This document shows positions 12,701-25,467 of a stretch of 64,000 bases of DNA, piece after piece. Positions within the stretch are counted from its first letter, which is position 1, and each line of letters begins with the position of its first letter. The translations under genes and the position numbers were made by a program. The notes under the pieces were generated by a model that saw only the letters and a list, made by a program, of their open reading frames with translations, had not been told where the DNA came from and ran no database searches. The stretch comes from Erythrophleum ivorense (taxonomy: Eukaryota > Streptophyta > Magnoliopsida > Fabales > Fabaceae), in NCBI GenBank assembly GCA_026724425.1, contig JAIUCV010000007.1:22597286-22661285 (forward strand), given 5' to 3'.

Positions 12701-13391
12701 AGGAAAAAGTGGCTAAAACTTACATTTTTCAAAGCTTCTTCTTCCTTCCTTGGTCTCCCCTCTTGTGTGCCACTCTTAGCCCTTCTTAATTCTGTTTTAA
12801 CGTGTGAGAGAGTGGGTGAGGAGATCTGAGCAGAGGAGGGACGTTTTTTATAAGCTAGGGATTCATTTAAGCAACTTTTAGAATTTGCAATTTAGTCCCT
12901 CTTCGTAGTTTTGTTCGTTTGGGCTCATTTCAACTCCTTTTTGAAATTCATCTTTTCCATCATATTCCTTAGGCTCTTAATCATAAGAATTGCCTTTGGA
13001 ATCCTTAAAAAAGGATCTAAAACCATTATGAACCGTTCGGTCAAAATTTCAGTCAACCAACAGTCGAAATCGCTCACCAGAGGAGTTTCAACTATTATAG
13101 AGGTTCTCATGGTATTCAGGGCCTCTGAGAACTCCAGAAAGCTCAAATTTTTTATTTAAAAAGCCCTCTTATGAGTTTTCAAAATTTTTCAAAAATTACA
13201 AAAGTGCTCCTACTTTCTTTGGCAAATTTTTTGAACTCTTCTGGCTCTAGTTTTTAGGCATCTTAAATCTCAAATCCTCATTTTCTAATATTTAAATTTT
13301 ATCATAATTTTAGTTGGCCCCAATTCCTTCTATTTTGAGAACTTCCTTTTATATTTAGCCCATTTTTTACGCTATGGAGAGCATAACTACA
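9714..13391 (-). mobile_element. Long-LTR family copy A (probable solo LTR)
   Basis: The same blocks occur here in the same order as in copies C and D: a CGTGGACCGTG...GGCTCATG word (9,855), repeated AAAATCATAACTA stretches (10,020), GGTCCACCTAGCATGTTAGA-like text (11,140), the palindrome at 11,175-11,191, a (T)GGGAGACTCTTT array (11,330-11,520), and on the minus strand a GTAAGT donor and TATA box. Transcription orientation, judged from the TATA box, is minus. The right-hand terminus in window coordinates is uncertain (...ACTACA at 13,391). The left end TATAACACC matches that of copy E. No clean target duplication was found (TATAC against TATTA). No internal gag-pol is present. Confidence 0.65.
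12844..12853 (-). promoter_or_regulatory. TATA box of LTR copy A
   Basis: Minus-strand CTTATAAAAAACG is followed by a pyrimidine-rich then purine-rich leader, and about 125 bp downstream by a GTAAGT donor (minus strand, 12,718-12,723). The same order is seen in R1, C, D and H. Confidence 0.55.
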
Positions 13392-13760
13392 TATTACTCT
13401 TATCATCAAATCTCACATAAATGGGTTCTCTAAAGGAAGTGGTAAAACTCATGTTCTTGCTCAATCTAAGGCTTGACTTACTCCTAATAATATATTTCCA
13501 ACTCACTACTCATATTACCTATTCACAAGTTCCTAGACACAATACATGTTTTGTTAAAAATTATGTTTTAATTTATGAAATCAATGGCAAAATAGCCCAA
13601 CACCCTTTAAGAAAGGAGAATACAAATTTAGGGATTTTAGGGTTAGTTTTTAAACAAATATCAGAACATTGAAGGAGTTAGTTTTCAAACAAATATCATA
13701 GAATTGAAGGAGTTAGAGTTATTTTCAATCTTACTTATAAGAAAGTATGCTAGATAAAAT
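13392..13760. other. Non-coding junction with short direct repeat
   Basis: Contains a duplicated phrase, GAAGGAGTTAG with flanking TTTTAAACAAATATCA, at about 13,645-13,715 (offset about 40 bp). Nothing else is recognised. Confidence 0.5.
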
Positions 13761-15324
13761 ACTTTTAGCTCAATTTTGGCACTTGATTAAAAAAAGAGAA
13801 CTCCACCTCTAAGCTTCAATCATAGCTTCCCATGAAGAGGAAAATTGGTAGATAGAATGTTTGGAAGGTGAAAAGTCCTAAGTTTACTTGATTTTATGTG
13901 CCTAGTTAAGGAATCATCATTAGCTTTTATTAGGATTTTTAAGTATTTTTAGCTAATTTTTTTTATTGTTTTCTCTTTTGATAGTAAATATTAGGAAATA
14001 TTAGATTTTACTATTTTTTATGTATTTTTAATAATTTTTAATGACTAATGAAATTGGGCTTTAATTTTAGGCACTTTGGAAGAAACCAAGGCTGAAATGG
14101 ATGTTAGAGGCTCAAGAACTATTGAAGTATATAGGCCATTGCCTAGGCATTCAATTGTATCACTTAAGTGATGTGTTAAAAATGTGAGTTCCTAATTTGT
14201 ATTGATTTAAATAAAATCTATATGATTCATTATGGGATTTTTGGCCAGAGGAGGAAGTTATAGAGCTTTTAAATGTCTACTAGCTAATCTTTGAAAGCTT
14301 TAAGGTGGATTTTACCAATTGAAGATGTGTAAAATTGTATATCTTTAGCTTTTCTTTGGTATAATCTTCTCTCAACCAAATGTCCAATTTATTTTCCATT
14401 TACATCTTTTGGTTTCTTGATTTAATTTAAGATCTTAGTTCTTTGGATGGCTTTTGTTGTTATAACAAAGTTTTGTGAAGATTTACTAATGTTTGCATAA
14501 ATACAATGATATATGATTGTCATTCTTTATGCCTTCTTGTTTGTGTTATCAAGTTTGGTTATGATATGTGATTTAGCTTAATTGTGAGGTAGCTTGGTTG
14601 CATATGTAATTTGGGATAAGATAGCAATGATAAGATTGAATTTAAGAACAATATAGTTGCAAGGCACATTTTTACAATTAGATGCTCTAAGATATCAATC
14701 ATGCATAGCAATGGAAACTAGGTATAAGGTAATTATGAGACATGTCTGAGTGCTTAGTCATTCCATAAGTTTATTGGACTTAATGAATCTTATTAATAAA
14801 TTGAACTTTTGTAATTGCAAGGCATATCCTAAGGGAGATTTATTAAGTAAGATAGGTTGATAATTGTGCAGCACATTCAATCACTATAGGAACTTGCTGG
14901 AATATAATTACTAGATACCAATAATGAGTAGGGACTTAATTTTTATATTCATCATAGCAATTAAGTCCAACCTTTTATGTTTTATTTTATTTTATTTTAT
15001 TAGTTTCTTATACAACTTTTTGAATGCTAGTAACCAAGCCATTAGGATACTAGTTATAGCTTAGGTTAGTGTAAATAATTAGGCATCACTTTTATTTAAT
15101 TTTCTTCTTATAGACCAATAAGACTCTTCATTCCTTAATCCCCTGTGGGATACATGATACTTGGACTCAACAACTATTTTATATTACTTGCATGACTAAT
15201 ATGCTTGCTATGCCAAGGTAGTAATAACTTGTAGATGAGAAAAAGTCACACCAATTTTTTAGTGTCATTGTTAAGGATAAAATTTATTTTATTCTTGTGT
15301 AATGGTATGTTAAATTCTTGCACA
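13761..15324 (+). mobile_element. Athila/Tat-like LTR, 3' part (decayed)
   Basis: At 15,140-15,190 the text CCCCTGTGGGATAC..GATACTTGGACTC followed by ATTACTTGCATGAC is the familiar block near the 3' end of Athila/Tat-group Ty3/gypsy LTRs. It is followed by TTGCACA at 15,319-15,324 and then the primer site. The upstream LTR start was not located, so 13,761 is only a left limit. Substitutions are mostly transitions. Confidence 0.55.
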
Positions 15325-15330
15325 AGTTTT

Positions 15331-15348
15331 TGGCACAGTTGTTAGGAA
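15331..15348 (+). other. Decayed primer binding site (Asp-tRNA type)
   Basis: TGGCACAGTTGTTAGGAA aligns with the Athila/Tat primer site TGGCGCCGTTGCCGGGGA. Most differences are G-to-A or C-to-T. It sits a few bases after an LTR-like CA end, as expected. This places the element on the plus strand with its internal region to the right. Confidence 0.6.
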
Positions 15349-16487
15349 GTTTTATTAGTTTTTTGGTTGATTTTTGCTCTTTACAATGACTGCCAATCAA
15401 TCTTATAAGGAATGATTGAATGTTGTGAAGCCAAATTTAGCCTTTGTTTCTTTTTACTTTGAGTTTTTGTTATTTACACACACTTGTACATGTTTGTAAA
15501 CCTTTGTAATTTGTTTCAAGCTTGTAAATGATACTTGTATGTTATGTTTTTATATGTGTATGTGATATAGAATATTGTAAATATGTGAATTTGTGAAGTA
15601 GTAGCATAGGAATTCATTTTATTATTCATTCATTCTTTTATAAAGTTTATTACAATACAAAAATTTATATAGCCTTGGTAAGCATTCAATTTTGTAAATT
15701 ATTTTTCGTTTCTTATTCTTAACATGTTAGGAGTAGTTTACTACAATGTTTCATTGGTTTTGAGTCTATTGGATAGACTAGATAAATTGTTGAAAGTGAT
15801 TTATGGAATGCTTAAATTTTTGTCAATGTGTTTTTTTTCACATCTATGTTTATTTTATTGAGATTTCATTTGTTGAAATTAAGTCATGATTTTTTTGAAA
15901 AATCCTTTCTTAATGTGTTATGAGACCTCCATAATTTTTTTAATATATTTTTTAAATTGTTGTGATTAGCCATGTGCCTTAATTCTTGCACTTTAGTCAC
16001 AAATCCCTGTTTTTAAAGTTTTGTGATTGTAGTTTGACTTTGATGAATTTCTAGGAATAACCTATACATGATCACACTATAAGTTTTTGAATGGAAGCTT
16101 TCTTATATGTCTTCTTTCATGTAGAATTTTTAAGACATGTTTTCTATTGAGTTTATAATATGTATGAATTTTTGCATGAATTTTTAAGCCCAATAATAGT
16201 ACTTTTCACTTAAATCTTTGTTAATAGTTCAACAAGGTTGTTAATCAAAGTTGATGCTAAAATTTTTCATAGTTTTAAATAGTTGGATATTTAGTGACAT
16301 TTATTGCTCTTGACCACTTGATATCACTTTGTGTGAATCATTCACATTAGGGAAACATTTGATTTGATAATTTTAAATTAAGTAATCATTGATATTGTAT
16401 ATAAACATTGGAATTGATTGCATTTAGTATATTAGTTTTATGTTAAATTCCAATTATTTCATAGGTGATTCTTGGTGCATAAGTAGA
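15349..16487. other. Decayed retroelement interior, no frame left
   Basis: T-rich sequence following the Athila-like primer site. I see no recognisable gag residues. It ends where element R1 is inserted (target GCTTG at 16,488-16,492). Confidence 0.4.
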
Positions 16488-16604
16488 GCTTGTGTAATAC
16501 CTATATTTTATGAATCAAAATAGTCCCTAAATAATATAATAAATTAATTAAAAAAGGATTATAGGGTCAGGAAAGACTAATCAGAATTAAAAAGAATCAA
16601 TATT

Positions 16605-19600
16605 TGTCATACCATAATATAATATCCCATGAATTACATGCCCATATGCTTATAACATCCATGTCTTTAAATTTGACACCTTTAGCAACGGAAATAATCG
16701 ACATTAAAGGTGCAAATACTTCAATTTAGCTTAAATGTACCATTTTAATTTACCAATTTAGAAATTCAACCTTAATATATTTGCTTAAATAGAAACATCA
16801 CAAAAAAGAAGCAAGAAATTTCAGGTTTATGCCATACATTACAAACTAACGTCATATCATCATTTTTCATAGCTCTGTAATTCAGTCACAAACTTTAAAA
16901 ATTCATATCTTGAGCTAAAGAGCTTCGAATCATGCAAATGAGGGCTTTCTAGAAAGCTCATGATATAAAATACATGTTGCAAAAATTTTAGATAAAAAAA
17001 ATTCGTTTGAGCTATGAAAATCTAATGGAACAAGAACACTAATAGAATTTCATATATATACAGATATAAAACTTTGGACATGCATAACTTAAGTTACACA
17101 ACTCTAAATAGAATGATCTTAGTGGCTATAAAAAGCTTATGATGACAACTATATGCTTGTAAAATTTCATGAGAATTGAAGTTCATTAGCCCCTCAAATA
17201 CCTAAAAAACTAGAACTGACTAAATGAATAGTGCATAGGCAAATCTGTATTTTTTAGTCAATTTTGAAAAATTATAATAAATTCTACAAAGCTCCAAAAA
17301 ATATATTATTTAGTTTTGTAAAAAGATCTCAATGAGATCTAATTTCCTGCCAAATTTTATGTCAAAATTCATTCATTTAATATAATTTTGGTTTAAGGGT
17401 AAATTATGGCTCAAATTAGCATCAAATGATCCAAAATGAAATTCCTTAGTGCAAGTGACCATTTAAGCATGTCCAAAACATAAATTACAACATATATGGC
17501 CATCTCATTAGGTTCCAAATATCATGGAACTCAAAAGCACTCCCTCACTTGGCCTTATACACACACTTTCCATGCCGCACATATACCTAAATCACATGTT
17601 CTTGCATTTCCACAATTATAATTGTCATTTACAACATAATCTTATACTTTTACATATGTTGGAGTTTTTACATTACAAAAATATCAATTATAAATTTTCA
17701 TTAACAATATAATATATGAAAATTGAAACCATTGTCAAAGTTACATAATTCATGCTTATTGGCTCTCATTCTTTGCCTTTTGAGATTTCCTTAGACATGG
17801 TTAGAGATAATATGGGGGAAAGTGAAGTTCAATGAATTTCAATAGCTCAATCAGCCTTCAAATACACTTATATGGCATGTTATCATGTTAAAAAGGCAAG
17901 CATGCATCATTAGGAATCAAGCATCACACATAATCATATTTATAAAATCAAATGGATTCATGAAAGTTAAAATGAAATTCTAAAGACTTTTGGTCTAGCC
18001 TCATCCAATTATTTTAGGGACTTTTGACTTAGTTTCACTTATTCCATGAGACTTTTGGCATCACCTTACCCAATTTAAGAGACTTTTAACACAACTTTAC
18101 CCATTAGAGCCTTTACACAATCTAAGAGCATTTCAAGAAGCATAATGATGTCAATTCATCAAATCAATAGTAATAAGCATGTTTCATGATTCAAATACAC
18201 ATACAAACATTTAATAACAATCAAACAACCAAGACAAACATATAAGAATGGATGAAGAGTTACCTTTTTAAGAATGCACAAAGTTCTTCCTTAGTTTCCT
18301 AGTCCTTCTTCTCGGCCTCACACACACACTTAGGAGAGGCTTGACTTACTTGGTCTAGACACATCAAACAAAACATAAACACATCAATGGAACCATCCCT
18401 AACCTTACATAAGCCTTATACAAACTACTTCTAGTTCTAGGCTTCTATATGGCTCTATATTGTAGTATAATGAAGCAACTCATACAATTTATTATCTTGA
18501 CTCCAATTTCTCACTCAAGATAAGTCATATTACTCCATTTAAATTCATTAGATTTATCACAAATTCAAATCAAAAAGTCTAACATGAAGTTGCTTCTTTA
18601 TGCATAATGGAATCCTAAACTTCTAACTTTCAAAATATGGTTCCTGAATTTAAACCAATAGTTCCTTTGGTATTCATAATTCATATTCAGACCATTTCTA
18701 TCTTTAGAATCAAAGAAAACTCTCCTTAGGCACTTCATACACTCCTTGGCCAAGACATGTACCAAGATTGCCACCCATGGAGTTTTGTTAATTTTTCTTA
18801 AGGAAATGGCACTCATAAAGCTTCCTAGGTCTCTTATATACTCAATTATACTCTCACATAAGTTAAATTATCATAGAAAGTTTCATAAATCTCTAGGTGC
18901 AATCAAAACCCTAATTTCTATAACTTGTTACCAAATGCTTCTTTTGTAGTTCTATTTGATCCATATGATTCTCTATGCTTCAAAACCCCATTTTCTATCA
19001 AGTTTGGATTGAAATCAAACTTCCTATATGGTACCAAGCATCTTTTTTCCTTTTATTCATTTCACTAGTGAAAAAAAAAATTAATCTAACAGTTGTGTTC
19101 TTGACGCTAACTTGGCTAAAAGACCTACCATTATGGTAACTACGCCATGTGTTTTTTCTAGTTTTGGCCAAAATGGAAAACTCCATGGAAGAACCAAGAA
19201 AGCAAGTTATTCAAGATGAAACTTACCTTGTTTGCTTTCTTGTTAAATAGTGTTTCTCAAGCTTCCAAAGTTTTTTCCAAACTCTTCCTTCCTTCTACTA
19301 AAACAACCATAAATCACCACCATTCAAGAGTATGAAAAAGAAGCAAAATTTTACCTTTTTGGCTTTGTTTCTCCTCCCTTTTCTCCCTCCTTGGTGCACC
19401 ACTTCAAGATGGTTCTGGTTCTATTCTAAGGTAGATTAGAGTTAGTGGTAATGAGGGAAAGAGGTGGCGTGCTAATATAAGAAGCGAGGAAGGGTTGTTG
19501 TAACAATTTCCAAAATTCTGACTATGTCACTAAATTTGTTTTCTCCATTTAAACTCATTTCAAATTCTTTTTTAGAATTGTCTTTTCCATCATAAAATTT

Positions 19601-20027
19601 AGGTCTCTAATTCATAAAATTCTTTTGATTTCAAATTTATTGGATTCAGAACAACTCTGAATGATTCGATCAAAGTTTCGGTCAACTGACGACCTAAAGC
19701 ATACATCGAAAGGGTTTTAACCATTCTAAGGATTTCTATGGTTTTTAAGGCATCTGAGAACTTTAGAAAACTTAATTTTTCCATTTAAAGCTCCATCATT
19801 TGTGTTTTTAAAAAGTTTCCTAAAATTACGATTTTACTATTACATTATTCATTTAATTCGTTTAGCTATTTTGACTCTATTTTCAGACTATCCTTAGACT
19901 CTCAATCACATTTTTAAATGTTCTAATCAATATTCTAATATCAATTGGTCTTAATTTGCTTTGCTTTAGGATGTTCCTTTCTCATTTTATCCGGTTCAAT
20001 TTAGTTTCTAGAAAATTGGTTATTACA
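16605..20027 (-). mobile_element. Long-LTR family copy B, nested in R1
   Basis: Starts TGTCATACC at 16,605 and ends ...GGTTATTACA at 20,027. Flanks are ATATT (16,600-16,604) and ATATA (20,028-20,032), a target duplication with one mismatch. It interrupts R1 about 110 bp from R1's start. Shared blocks include the AAAAATTCATA stretch (16,890), the GACTTTTGG array (17,985-18,120) and, on the minus strand, a TATA-like box near 19,470. It is the most diverged of the B/C/D set by eye. The short frames at 17,524, 18,598, 18,746, 18,998 and 19,599 are not credible genes. Confidence 0.75.
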
Positions 20028-20388
20028 ATATAGGCCTAATCAATGAAAAATTTAGAGATTTAGAAAATATGAGAATTGGTTTGAGAAATTAATATTTCTC
20101 ATCATAATATGATGAAATAATGTTAGTAGAATAACTAAATGATGATGTTTGATTAAACACCTCATGGTGTCCAGTTTAGAGCCTTACTTGACTATAACTT
20201 TGATCGATTTTTTTTTTGAGTGTTTGAAGTTGTTATAACCTTAAAATAGATATTTTTAATGAAGAGAAGAGTCTAAATTTTGTTATGGAGTTTTTGATTT
20301 CTAAAAATATAAAGAAATGAGCCAAAATAGTGGAATTGAAGTGTAAGGGCAAAATTGATATTTTAAAAGTTATGAAACCCTAACTCCC

Positions 20389-20400
20389 TTATATAAATAC
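20389..20400 (+). promoter_or_regulatory. TATA box of LTR copy R1
   Basis: TTATATAAATAC is followed by CACCCCTCACTCC, a purine-rich leader, and an AAG/GTAAGT donor at 20,501-20,508. The equivalent site in copies C and D (read on minus) is a TATATATA followed by CCACC or CCTACC text. Confidence 0.6.
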
Positions 20401-20972
20401 CACCCCTCACTCCTTCATTTTGGCAAACCTAAGGTAGCCATTGGAGCTCTCTTATGGCATGATCAAAGAAGAAGGAAAGGAAGGGAAATAAGCTACATTA
20501 AGGTAAGTAAACATGGAAAATTTGCATATGATGTAGTTGTAAGCTCTTTTTTACTCTTTCTCCTCTTTGTCTTAGTGGTTTTGGTTTCTTAAAAGAATGA
20601 GTTTTGTAGTTGAACTCTTATATGAAGAAGCTTCTTTAATGAAACCCATTGCACCAAAAAAATTTCTATTTAAAGCACTTTCAAATGATGTGTGGTTTAG
20701 GTTAAGATAACTTATGTGACTTTGGAACCCTAGCCATCACTTGTTTGCCCAAGAAAAGGGGAAGAAGAGGGAGAATTAAGCTTGATGAATTCATGGTGGA
20801 ATTAAGGGTTTTGAACAGTGAAGATTAAGAATATATAATTAGAATTAATAAAGAACTTAAAGAATAGCTCATGACTCACTTAGAGTTTGGATTGGACCTT
20901 GAGAGATTTAAAACCCTAAAGAGTTAAATAAGGTCTCTAATATCATAATTAAGTAAGAAATGAAGCATGGAT

Positions 20973-23900
20973 TGTAACAACATAACTTTCTAACTTATTT
21001 CATGCTATTCTCATGCCTTAAACCATGCATCTCCCATAGGAGGTAAGAAAAAGCAATTAAATTAATGAATATTTTAGTGTTGCGTAGTGTATAAATTTTT
21101 CATTTAGTGTCTCGTGGACCATGTAAGCTCATGTATCATATTCTCATATTTAATTACATAGATACAACTCAATTCCATAACCAAAAGTAGCCTAGAACTC
21201 GTGCCAAGTAAGGGAGTACACAAAATTCATAGTTGCAACCTCGACCAGAATTTTTCACTTTCTGTCACAAACTTTGAAAAATCATAACTAATTCTAAAAA
21301 AATCAAAATCATGCATTCTTTACCATTCTAGAAATTTATAGATGTCTACTTTATGCTAAAAATATGTCTAGGTCATGAAACATCACACAAAATACATTTG
21401 ACATTTGAAAGGGTATAGAGGTTTGACTAGTTATTGGTATTGATACAGATTTCTGCTATAAACTTCAAAAATATCCAATTAATTCTACAAAAATTCAATC
21501 CATGCAAATGATACCAATATGGAAAGCTACGAATGTTAGATAGAGGGAAAAATAACTTCAGACCAATTCAGGGATGTCCAAGCCTCGAAAACTAATCAAA
21601 CAATAACATAGGTCTGACTAGACGCCTAATACTGGACAGAAACTTCAAAAATTTATCTCCCTCCCTAGACATCCAAATGAGGTTCTTCTAGTTGGTACAA
21701 GTTATTGGGAAGGTCTAGTTTCTCTTTGTAAAATTTCTTAGCAATTGGACATCATTTGCCTCATGAGTGACATAGTTTAATTTCGGACCAGAATGAACAG
21801 TGCACTGAACCAAAATCAGAAAAAATTTTAACTTTGAAAATTCATCAAATATTTCATAAACCTCAAAAAATTCTACACTTTAGCTTCCCAAAAAGCTCTC
21901 AACAAGTTCTAGATCATATCAAATCTCAGACCAAGAAGAGCTCACTTGGACAAAAAGAGGTATAACTTACCAATATGGTCAAATTTGCTCTATATTAGAT
22001 ACCAAATGTGTCCATATGGCCTCCTTTGATGTTTAGCACCTCTTGAGAAAATTTAAAAGCATGAATATAACTTGTATAAAATTGTCCAAGTGGTTCTAAA
22101 TCTCATGTATCTTAATTTGGCCATTCCATTTCCATCAATACACTAATGCACCAAGCCATCAAGAAGCCAAAATTTCCATTTCTATTGATTCCATACCACA
22201 TATAGTCTATACAAGAGTTATACATCATTTTACATTCATACATGAGCTTACATCTAAAAAATAATATATACAAAGCCACTTTGCCATTCATATGACCATA
22301 AATAAGTAAAATTCATGCATTTTGTTGTCATAATCTCATCTTCCAAGGTGTGGTCTCCCATTATCTTGTCTACTTGGTCCACCTAGCATGTTAGAACATG
22401 GGAGAGGAGGGAATGGAATTCAAAGAATCCTAATAGTTTATCTCCCTTTCAATCATACATAAAGGATGCAAAATAAGTCTTGAAAATGCATGCATGAGTA
22501 TCATAGAGTGTATAATCATTCAAGAAGCATTCTTACATTTGAACAAGTCATACATGGCATATATAGGCTTGCTAAGTACGTGGATTAGTCTCACCTATTT
22601 CTTTAAGAGGTTTTTGATTTAACCTTATTCTTGGGAGTCAACCTCACTCTTAGGAGACTCTTTACTTTGTCTCAACCAATTTTAAGGATTCTTGGCTTCA
22701 CCACACTTAAGCAAACCCAAGCACACATAATAAGCATCATATGAAAGCATAATGTAATATCATAGCACTATGGAATAAAAATTTATGCTAAAATATTTTT
22801 CATAGCTTAAAACACATATACACACATTCAAAGATAAGTCAAGCACACATTCATGCATGAGAGAAAGAGGAGTGAGCTACCTTGGATGCAACCACACACT
22901 TTTCTCTTTGAATTTGCTCTCCCTTCCTCAGCCTCACATACACAAAGGTATGGGATTAGTTTCTCTTAGCCTAAACATAATTTATAGAAGCCAATTAGGT
23001 TCATGGAATTAATTCTAAGGCCACACATCTTCTTTAAATACTAACTTGGTTTATTAACCCCTTTATGGTTCCAAGAATGCACTTAATGAAGAAACACCCA
23101 TCAAATAAATTCTAGACTCCATTTTTTCCTTTCATATATGATTATTAACTCCTTTTAAGCTTTTTGGAGTCATCACACAATTAAAACAAAGAGTCTAACT
23201 ACATGTTATTTCTTTAGGTCATATTATGCAACATAAGACACCAATTCATTCTCTAGGCCTCCTAAATTTTTTCCAAGGCTTTTCCTCATTTTCACTCATC
23301 ATATATGACTAAAAAATGAGCTTGAAAAAATCTAAAACTCTCCCTAGGTATCCTAACCCTTTTAAGCTGAGACTAAGAAGCAATATGGCACTAATGGACT
23401 TTGCTTTGTTTTCTTAATGGAGGAAGCACATGGGGAGACTTCTAGGGATCTTAGGAGCTCATTTAAACTTTCATTTAGGAATAGAAATTAAGGCATCAAA
23501 TCAGATTTTATAAGGAACACATGAAACCCTAGATTTACTATCTTAAATTCTCATGGTTATTTGTTAATTCTCTTTGCATATTCTTATTCTCCACACTTTT
23601 TTTTCTAAGATTCACCCTTAGTTTTGCCCAAAATCTAAGCCCTCCCATAGCTTCTTAAGTGGGGTAAACCAAGGAGAGAAGAGGAGCAAGGGGTAGCAAT
23701 CATGGAAGGAGAAATTACCTTATTTTTCCTTGTTTTCTTACTTAAATATTCCCTTCTTTGGCCTCCTCTTTTCAAATCCGAACTTTCCCCTTTGTTCTTC
23801 CCTTAAAATAGATTCATATACTTCAATATAATCATAAGAAAGAAAGGAAAATGGAGAAGAAGAGATTTTCTAAGAAAAGAGTATGAAAAAAATAACAAAA

Positions 23901-24591
23901 AATCCATACCTTTTGCCTTTGATTTCTCCTCCTCTTTCTCTTCCTCTTGTGCACCTCTTTCCTTAGGGGTTTTCTCTGGTTTGAGGTAGAAACATAATGG
24001 GCTGAATGAATGAGGAGGTGGGGTGCCACTTATATATAGGTGGGAGGAAGAAAGACTTTTCAAAAAATTTCTGTTTTGCCATTTGTTCTTGGTGTTTTCG
24101 TTTCTAGTTCATTTTAGCTCCTTTTTTAGAACCTTCTTTTCCATTATAAAATTTAGGTTCCCAATTTAGTAAAATACCTTTGGAATCACTCAAATCGGAG
24201 CTAAAACCTTCCCGAATGAATCTATCAAAGTTCGGGTGCATCGATATTGAAAAATGTCCACTAGAAGAGTTTTAACTATCTCGGGGCTTCCCATGGTTTT
24301 TAGGGCCTCTGAAAACCCAAAGAACTCAAAACCTTCATTTAAAAAGTCCTCCTGTGTGAATTCTAAAATTTGTTCAAAATTACGAAAATCTCATTACGTT
24401 TCGTAAGTCTTTCATTAAATTTCATTTCTTCATTCTAGCTCCATTTTTTCTTTCCATCTAAGTTTGGGATTCTCATTTTTAGGAGTCTAGAATGCTACTT
24501 AAATTTTTTAGGACCTTAAATAATTCATTTTTTGGTGACTCACTTTGAAAATGCACCCGTTTCTATCGTTTGACAAAAATAAGATATTATA
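20973..24591 (-). mobile_element. Long-LTR family copy C, nested in R1
   Basis: Starts TGTAACAACATAA at 20,973 and ends ...AAGATATTATA at 24,591 (TACA-type end with one C-to-T change). Exact target duplication TGGAT at 20,968-20,972 and 24,592-24,596. Removing it restores R1 continuity against copy H (...CATGGATAT...). About 3.62 kb, no coding region. The frames at 23,803-24,063 overlap the leader and TATA zone and are not gene-like. Orientation is opposite to R1. Confidence 0.9.
24031..24038 (-). promoter_or_regulatory. TATA box of LTR copy C
   Basis: TATATATA preceded on the minus strand by CCCACC and followed by AGTGGCACCCCACC. A purine-rich leader with an AAAAGGTATGG possible donor (near 23,910) follows in the transcription direction. 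Confidence 0.55.
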
Positions 24592-25324
24592 TGGATATCC
24601 TAAAACTTTACAATTCCTTAAGTTGCAAACAAAACTCCAGAGAATCTAGGCATAATGTGTGTCTTGGCCAAGACATAGTTTTGGTACCTAGGGAGTTATT
24701 TCAATGATTCTAAGGTTATAAGTGGTTTTGATATAAATTATAAACACTAATAGGGCTATTAGAATGAATTTAGAAGCCTTATTTTGAAAGGTGAAAATTT
24801 AGGGTTTAGTTAAGCCTAAAGAAGCAACGTGGTGTTATATTTGTTTAACCATGCATGTGATAACTCTAATGAGTTCTGTTAAAGTTATATGGCTCATATC
24901 AAGTGAGATTTTGGAGCCAAGAAGTTGAATTATAAGAGTTATTTCTTAAGGCATACAAGTAGGCCAGAAGTACACCTAAAACCCTAATTTGTCTGTGTAA
25001 GGCTAGCATAAGTATAAATATGGTTCCATTGATTGTTTTATCCTCTATTTGATGTTTTTAGGCTAAATAATTGAATTCTCATCCAAGTGTGAGTGTAAGG
25101 CCATGGAAGAAGGAAAGGAAACCAAGGGGAACTAGTTAGAATTTTGTGTTAAGGTAGCTTTTCTTTTATTCATATATATGTATAGATGGTTTGCTTAAGT
25201 TTTGGTTACTTGTGTGTATTATTTGCCAATTGTGTGATTTGTCGATTGGTTGAGCATAATATGCCATTGTAGACGTTTATTTGCATTTGAAATTGGATTG
25301 GCTCTTAAATGGATGCAACTATGT

Positions 25325-25467
25325 CAAAAGTCCCTTGATAATGGGTGAGGTGAAGGGGTGAGATTAAACTGAAAGTCCTAATTGTAGATAAGACTAAGTC
25401 AAAGTCCTTGAAAAGGGATGAGGTTAAACCAAAAGTCCCTAAATATTAGGTGATGCTAGGCTAAAAG
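25325..25467 (+). repeat. Degenerate ~35-bp array inside R1
   Basis: Units built on 'AAAAGTCCC(T/N)..GGGTGAGG(T/C)TAAA' recur about every 35-40 bp. The matching array in copy H is at 58,137-58,312 and in E at 31,725-31,915; inverted versions lie in A (11,330-11,520) and B (17,985-18,120). Copy D is inserted inside this array. Confidence 0.7.

Noticed and set aside
9709..13396. Target duplication for copy A (TATAC against TATTA)
   Set aside because: Does not match exactly; the right boundary of A is therefore left approximate.
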